Source: Chloroflexota bacterium (GTDB taxonomy: Bacteria; Chloroflexota; Anaerolineae; Aggregatilineales; Phototrophicaceae). Taken from it: 64,000 nt of DNA. Positions 61,074 through 64,000 of the stretch are shown here, in pieces. The notes beneath the pieces were generated by a model, which was not told where the DNA came from, made no database searches, and saw only the letters and a list, made by a program, of their open reading frames with translations. Every line of letters starts with the position of its first letter. Within the stretch, counting starts at the first letter, position 1. The stretch lies in NCBI GenBank assembly GCA_026707665.1, contig JAPOWK010000114.1, forward strand, positions 113,635-177,634. Reading direction: 5' to 3'. The position numbers and the translations under genes are program-made.

Positions 61074-62030
61074 ATGAGAGTCTATGTGACGGGCGGCACC
61101 GGCTTGGTCGGCAGCAATATCATTCGGTTGGCGCGGGAGCGGGGCATCGAAATCATCGCCTCGCAATATGGTCCCCAACCCGAATGGCAAGTCGACTATG
61201 AACTGGATCCGCTGGACCTGGCCGATCACGACGCGATTCGCGCTTCGATCCATCGCTACAAACCCGACGTCGTCATTCATTGTGCCGCCATACTCGATCA
61301 ACTCTTCATGTTCGCCAATCGAGAATTGTGCTGGTCGATCATGGTGGATGGCACGCGCGCAATCGCGGAAGCCTGCCGCGACATCAGCGCGCGCCTGGTC
61401 TTCGTCTCATCAGACTGGGTCTTTGACGGACGCGTCGACCTGGTGGACGAGAGTTCGCCGCCAAACCCGGTCAACTTCTACGGCGTGATGAAAGCCGCTT
61501 CCGAGCGCGACCTGGGCGCGCTGGATGGCTTGAATTACGGCGTCGGTCGGCTGGCTGGCGTCTACGGCTTGAATTACGCCGCCCCGTCGCTCGCGCGGAG
61601 GGAGAACGGACTGGGCTTCGACTTTTCCGTCTACGTGATTTATCGGCTAGCGGCTGGCTTGCCGACGGAGGTTTGGACCGGACCCAAGGTCAATGACGTG
61701 GCGCACCCGACCCTGGCCTCCGATTGCGCCGATATGCTTTTGCGGCTGGCGCAGCACGACGGCAATGGCTTGTTCCATTGCTTCGGCAGCGAAGCGATCA
61801 ACCGCATCGACCTGGCGCACCAGATCGCGGCCGCCTTTGAAGCCGATCCCGCGTTAATTATGCCGACCCGCACGGACGAGGCGGTGCTGGATCAAATGCG
61901 CCACATAGGCATCCCTTACCGGACGCGCATGAGCACGGATCGCACGGCGAAAGCGCTGGGGCGGCGCGCCTTTGATGTCAAGGAGGGGTTGGCAGCCTTC
62001 CGCAAGGAATGGGATGAATTCAGGCTCTAG
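61074..62030 (+). CDS. NAD(P)-dependent sugar reductase/epimerase, RmlD-like SDR
   Basis: A 318-residue extended short-chain dehydrogenase. The N-terminal VYVTGGTGLVGSNIIRLA binds the nucleotide; SSDWVFDG and NFYGVMKAASER (Tyr-x3-Lys) are the catalytic segments; the pattern is closest to dTDP-4-dehydrorhamnose reductase. No rmlABC genes are present, so a catabolic sugar substrate is likelier than dTDP-rhamnose. Start ATG 61074, GGGAGG upstream by 7 nt. Confidence 0.85.
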   Translation: MRVYVTGGTGLVGSNIIRLARERGIEIIASQYGPQPEWQVDYELDPLDLADHDAIRASIHRYKPDVVIHCAAILDQLFMFANRELCWSIMVDGTRAIAEACRDISARLVFVSSDWVFDGRVDLVDESSPPNPVNFYGVMKAASERDLGALDGLNYGVGRLAGVYGLNYAAPSLARRENGLGFDFSVYVIYRLAAGLPTEVWTGPKVNDVAHPTLASDCADMLLRLAQHDGNGLFHCFGSEAINRIDLAHQIAAAFEADPALIMPTRTDEAVLDQMRHIGIPYRTRMSTDRTAKALGRRAFDVKEGLAAFRKEWDEFRL

Positions 62031-62051
62031 GTCCTTAGGCCTAATGATGGA

Positions 62052-63458
62052 ATGATCATGCCGAAACCAGTGGCGCGTAGACAGTGCCACCCTAATGTCG
62101 TCTTCTTACTCACCGATCAATGGCGCCTGCAGGCCTTGGGTTACGCCGGCAACACGCAAGTGAAAACGCCAAATATCGATCAGTTGGCGCGCGAAAGCAC
62201 CAGCTTCAAACACGCGATATCCGGCTACTCGGTCTGCTGCCCCTGGCGCGCCAGCTTCCTCACCGGGCAATACCCGCTCACCCACGGCGTGATCGTCAAC
62301 GACGTCCCCATTGCAGGCGATCCGGTTGGCTTGGGCGATGCTTTCAAGAAAGAAGGCTACAACACCGCTTACATCGGCAAGTGGCATGTGGACGGCCGCG
62401 GCCGCAAAACCTACATCCCGCCGGAGCGACGCCTTGGCTTCGATTATTTCAAGGCGCTGGAATGCACCCACGACTACAATCAGTCGGCCTACTACGACAA
62501 TGACGATCCCACCATGCGATTCTGGGATGGCTACGATGTCTTCGCGCAGACGGCTGACGCGCGGCAATACATCAAGTCGCAGTCGCCCGAAAAGCCCTTC
62601 ATGCTGGTCCTTTCCTGGGGACCGCCGCACAATCCCTATGAAACAGCGCCAACGGAATTCCGCGAACTGTACGATCCGGCGGATATCAAGCTGCGACCCA
62701 ATGTGCCGGCGGAAACGGCCGCCGACGCGCGCGAATGGTTGGCCGGTTACTATGCCCATTGCAGCGCCATCGACCAGTCGGTCGGCGATATCATGGCAAC
62801 CCTCGACCAAAGCGGCCTGAGCGAAAACACGGTGCTCATCTTCGCTTCCGATCATGGCGATATGCTGGGTTCGCACGGCTGGACGCGCAAGCAGAAACCC
62901 TGGGAAGAGTCCATCCGCGTGCCCTTCCTGCTGCGCTATCCGGCCAAGTACGGACGCGAAGGGCGCGAAGTCGAGCCCTTCCTCAACGCGCACGATATCA
63001 TGCCCACGCTGCTGGGCGTCTGCGATTTGCCGATTCCTGAAAGCGTCGATGGGCGTGATTTCTCCCCATCGCTCGTTGGCGAATCGATTACGGGCGAGTC
63101 GCCGCCTCGCGCCTACCAGAATGCGCACGACAACGAGGGCGCTTTGCTCGCCTGTTTCCATCCCTTTGGCGAATGGTCGCGACCGGTAGGCGGACAGGAA
63201 TACCGCGGCGTTCGCACCGCGAGCCACACCTATTGCCGCACCCTGGCTGGACCCTGGCTGCTTTACGACAACGAGGTCGATCCCTACCAGCTTTACAATC
63301 TCGTTGGCGATGCCAATTATGCCGAGACGGAGGCCGAGCTCGAGGCGCAATTGCAGCGCGCACTGGACGCGATCGGCGATGATTTCCTTGATGGCATGTC
63401 TTACATCAATCGGTGGGGTTATCCGCTGGATGACACCGGCACCGTACCTATTCGGTGA
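62052..63458 (+). CDS. Type I sulfatase
   Basis: A 468-residue alkaline-phosphatase-superfamily sulfatase. NVVFLLTDQWRLQALG holds the metal-binding Asp, and SVCCPWRASFLTGQYPLTHG the formylglycine site, Cys62-Cys63-Pro-Trp-Arg66, which fits CxPxR although the usual fourth residue is Ser or Ala. IGKWHVDGRG, FASDHGDMLGSHGW and KQKPWEESIRVPF complete the site. No signal peptide, so it is probably cytoplasmic; the modifying enzyme (FGE or AtsB) is not in the window. ATG at 62052 or 62058. It ends the carbohydrate operon. Confidence 0.9.
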   Translation: MIMPKPVARRQCHPNVVFLLTDQWRLQALGYAGNTQVKTPNIDQLARESTSFKHAISGYSVCCPWRASFLTGQYPLTHGVIVNDVPIAGDPVGLGDAFKKEGYNTAYIGKWHVDGRGRKTYIPPERRLGFDYFKALECTHDYNQSAYYDNDDPTMRFWDGYDVFAQTADARQYIKSQSPEKPFMLVLSWGPPHNPYETAPTEFRELYDPADIKLRPNVPAETAADAREWLAGYYAHCSAIDQSVGDIMATLDQSGLSENTVLIFASDHGDMLGSHGWTRKQKPWEESIRVPFLLRYPAKYGREGREVEPFLNAHDIMPTLLGVCDLPIPESVDGRDFSPSLVGESITGESPPRAYQNAHDNEGALLACFHPFGEWSRPVGGQEYRGVRTASHTYCRTLAGPWLLYDNEVDPYQLYNLVGDANYAETEAELEAQLQRALDAIGDDFLDGMSYINRWGYPLDDTGTVPIR

Positions 63459-63551
63459 GAACGCCGCGTCCTGTAGGGCTTGTCCGCAATTGTCTCCAAG
63501 CGTCGTGCTTGAACCACTGTACGTCGCGAAACCCCGTCCCAATCCGCTTCC

Positions 63552-63573
63552 CAACCGCCAGTGTCTACGCGGC
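63552..63573 (+). repeat. Solo copy resembling the 22-nt insert
   Basis: CAACCGCCAG followed by TGTCTACGCGGC; it differs from the insert consensus end TGTCTACGYGAC in one position. No hairpin repeat surrounds it. Confidence 0.5.
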
Positions 63574-63621
63574 GCATATGGAGGGAGGGGATCTTATGTG
63601 CGAATGTCGAGCGACGTGGCT

Positions 63622-63667
63622 CCCCTTCCCTAGCTCGCTGGGGAAGGGGCCGGGGGATGGGGTTTGT
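63622..63667 (+). repeat. Family B hairpin repeat (uninterrupted)
   Basis: CCCCTTCCC, loop TAGCTCGCTG, GGGAAGGGG, then CCGGGGGATGGGGTTTGTC. It serves as the reference for the uninterrupted form. Confidence 0.8.
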
Positions 63668-63705
63668 CACTGGCAACGCACGCAGAGACTAGAGAACCGC
63701 AGTGC

Positions 63706-63727
63706 CGGCGGTCAGTGTCTACACGAC
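63706..63727 (+). repeat. Solo copy resembling the 22-nt insert
   Basis: CGGCGGTCAG followed by TGTCTACACGAC, very close to the insert at 30250-30271 (TGACGGTCAG, TGTCTACGCGAC). Confidence 0.55.
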
Positions 63728-63761
63728 CTACGCGCGGCTTGTCTCGCCCTCTCGCCCGCCT

Positions 63762-64000
63762 CTACAAATTTGACACGCGCACGTAGTCCTTGCTGCGGTG
63801 ATAGATCAGTGGCGACTGGGCATCGTCATCCAACACTTCGCCAACCCGATAGCGGGCGACTTGTTCATCAGACAAGATATTCTTCTGTCCATTAAAGGTG
63901 CTGCCATCGGGCATATAGGCGCAGGTCATCGCGCGCCGGTAATAAGGCGTCATATTGGCGCCGGCGCCATGCGCGCACAAGCCATTATGGAATGAGCAGG
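63762..64000 (-). CDS. Phytanoyl-CoA dioxygenase-family protein (C-terminal part; runs off right edge)
   Basis: The last 78 codons of a minus-strand gene. SFHNGLCAHGAGANMTPYY followed by RRAMTCAYMPDG is the C-terminal signature of PhyH-type Fe(II)/2-oxoglutarate oxygenases; the His of AHGAGAN is the distal iron ligand and the Arg pair binds 2-oxoglutarate. The frame is open to the edge, so the start lies outside. The last 35 residues (ILSDEQVARYRVGEVLDDD) are a family-typical extension. Substrate unknown. Confidence 0.8.
   Translation of the reverse strand, partial: CSFHNGLCAHGAGANMTPYYRRAMTCAYMPDGSTFNGQKNILSDEQVARYRVGEVLDDDAQSPLIYHRSKDYVRVSNL

Larger units (their letters stand above)
63459..63761. 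other. Intergenic region with family B repeat and two TGTCTACG-type elements
   Basis: About 300 nt between the convergent sulfatase and dioxygenase genes, with no supported gene. It holds an intact family B copy at 63622-63667 and two sequences similar to the 22-nt insert, at 63552-63573 and 63706-63727. No convincing terminator was seen. Confidence 0.65.

Noticed and set aside
62106..63554. 482-codon antisense frame over the sulfatase
   Set aside because: No domain pattern and exactly mirrors the sulfatase codons; the sulfatase motifs are unambiguous.

Overview
The window looks like a chromosomal segment of a high-GC (roughly 58-60% by eye), Gram-variable bacterium of the Chloroflexota, probably Anaerolineae-like. 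That placement is inferred from gene style and not from any marker rRNA: Pro/Thr-rich secreted proteins with SH3-like modules, a Ser/Thr kinase fused to a PD40 propeller, many ABC importers for sugars and polyamines, DUF4013 membrane proteins, GH127 enzymes, a cytosolic-type reductive dehalogenase, and dispersed GTAG-GGGCGA hairpin repeats. No rRNA, tRNA, CRISPR array, prophage or complete insertion sequence was found. Genes are dense, on both strands, mostly in short operons. Two genes run off the window: a GldF/GldG-type transporter (left edge) and a phytanoyl-CoA dioxygenase (right edge).

Region by region. 1-3163: an ABC exporter (fused permease/auxiliary protein plus ATPase) and a PfkB sugar kinase. 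3314-5756: an FHA/SH3 membrane protein and a rhodanese. 6112-8189: a ChlI/ChlD-type metal chelatase whose AAA+ and von Willebrand halves are in two frames joined at a run of nine A, a candidate programmed -1 frameshift. 8284-12790: C45 acyltransferase-like protein, arginase, alanine dehydrogenase and a flippase-like membrane protein. 12787-18985: aldo/keto reductase, undecaprenyl pyrophosphate synthase, ribosome recycling factor, Ser/Thr kinase and CdsA, a rearranged frr-uppS-cdsA cluster. 19096-22242: an SRPBCC protein and three tandem DUF4013-like membrane paralogs. 22296-31535: a polyamine locus in which a carbon-nitrogen hydrolase resembling N-carbamoylputrescine amidase, a flavin amine oxidase, PhzF, an aldo/keto reductase and a GNAT diverge from a complete PotBCDA-type importer. 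31616-32818: a reductive dehalogenase family protein without a Tat signal.

33270-40524: VanZ-like protein, a secreted propeller/SH3 protein, a second GNAT paralog, PdxS, a D-threonine-aldolase-like enzyme, an M19 dipeptidase and an HpcH/HpaI aldolase. 40806-46938: an aminotransferase behind a ribose-type ABC importer with two permeases. 47001-50792: a flavin-fold oxidase, a remarkable secreted protein with six Cys-Cys repeats and an HEACH zincin motif, a VOC-domain protein and a metallo-beta-lactamase-fold hydrolase. 51253-63458: a carbohydrate-use operon (UgpBAE-type importer, two GH127 enzymes, ComA-like and RraA-like enzymes, an RmlD-type reductase and a sulfatase), with an antisense proline-racemase-family gene inside it.

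Between the genes lie two families of short hairpin repeats. One (25 bp, family A) shows compensatory changes in its arms. Three of the repeat copies, two in family A and one in an unrelated family B, carry an insertion of exactly 22 nt ending TGTCTACGYGAC. This small inserted sequence, the chelatase frame switch and the Cys-repeat zincin are the observations I consider most worth pursuing.
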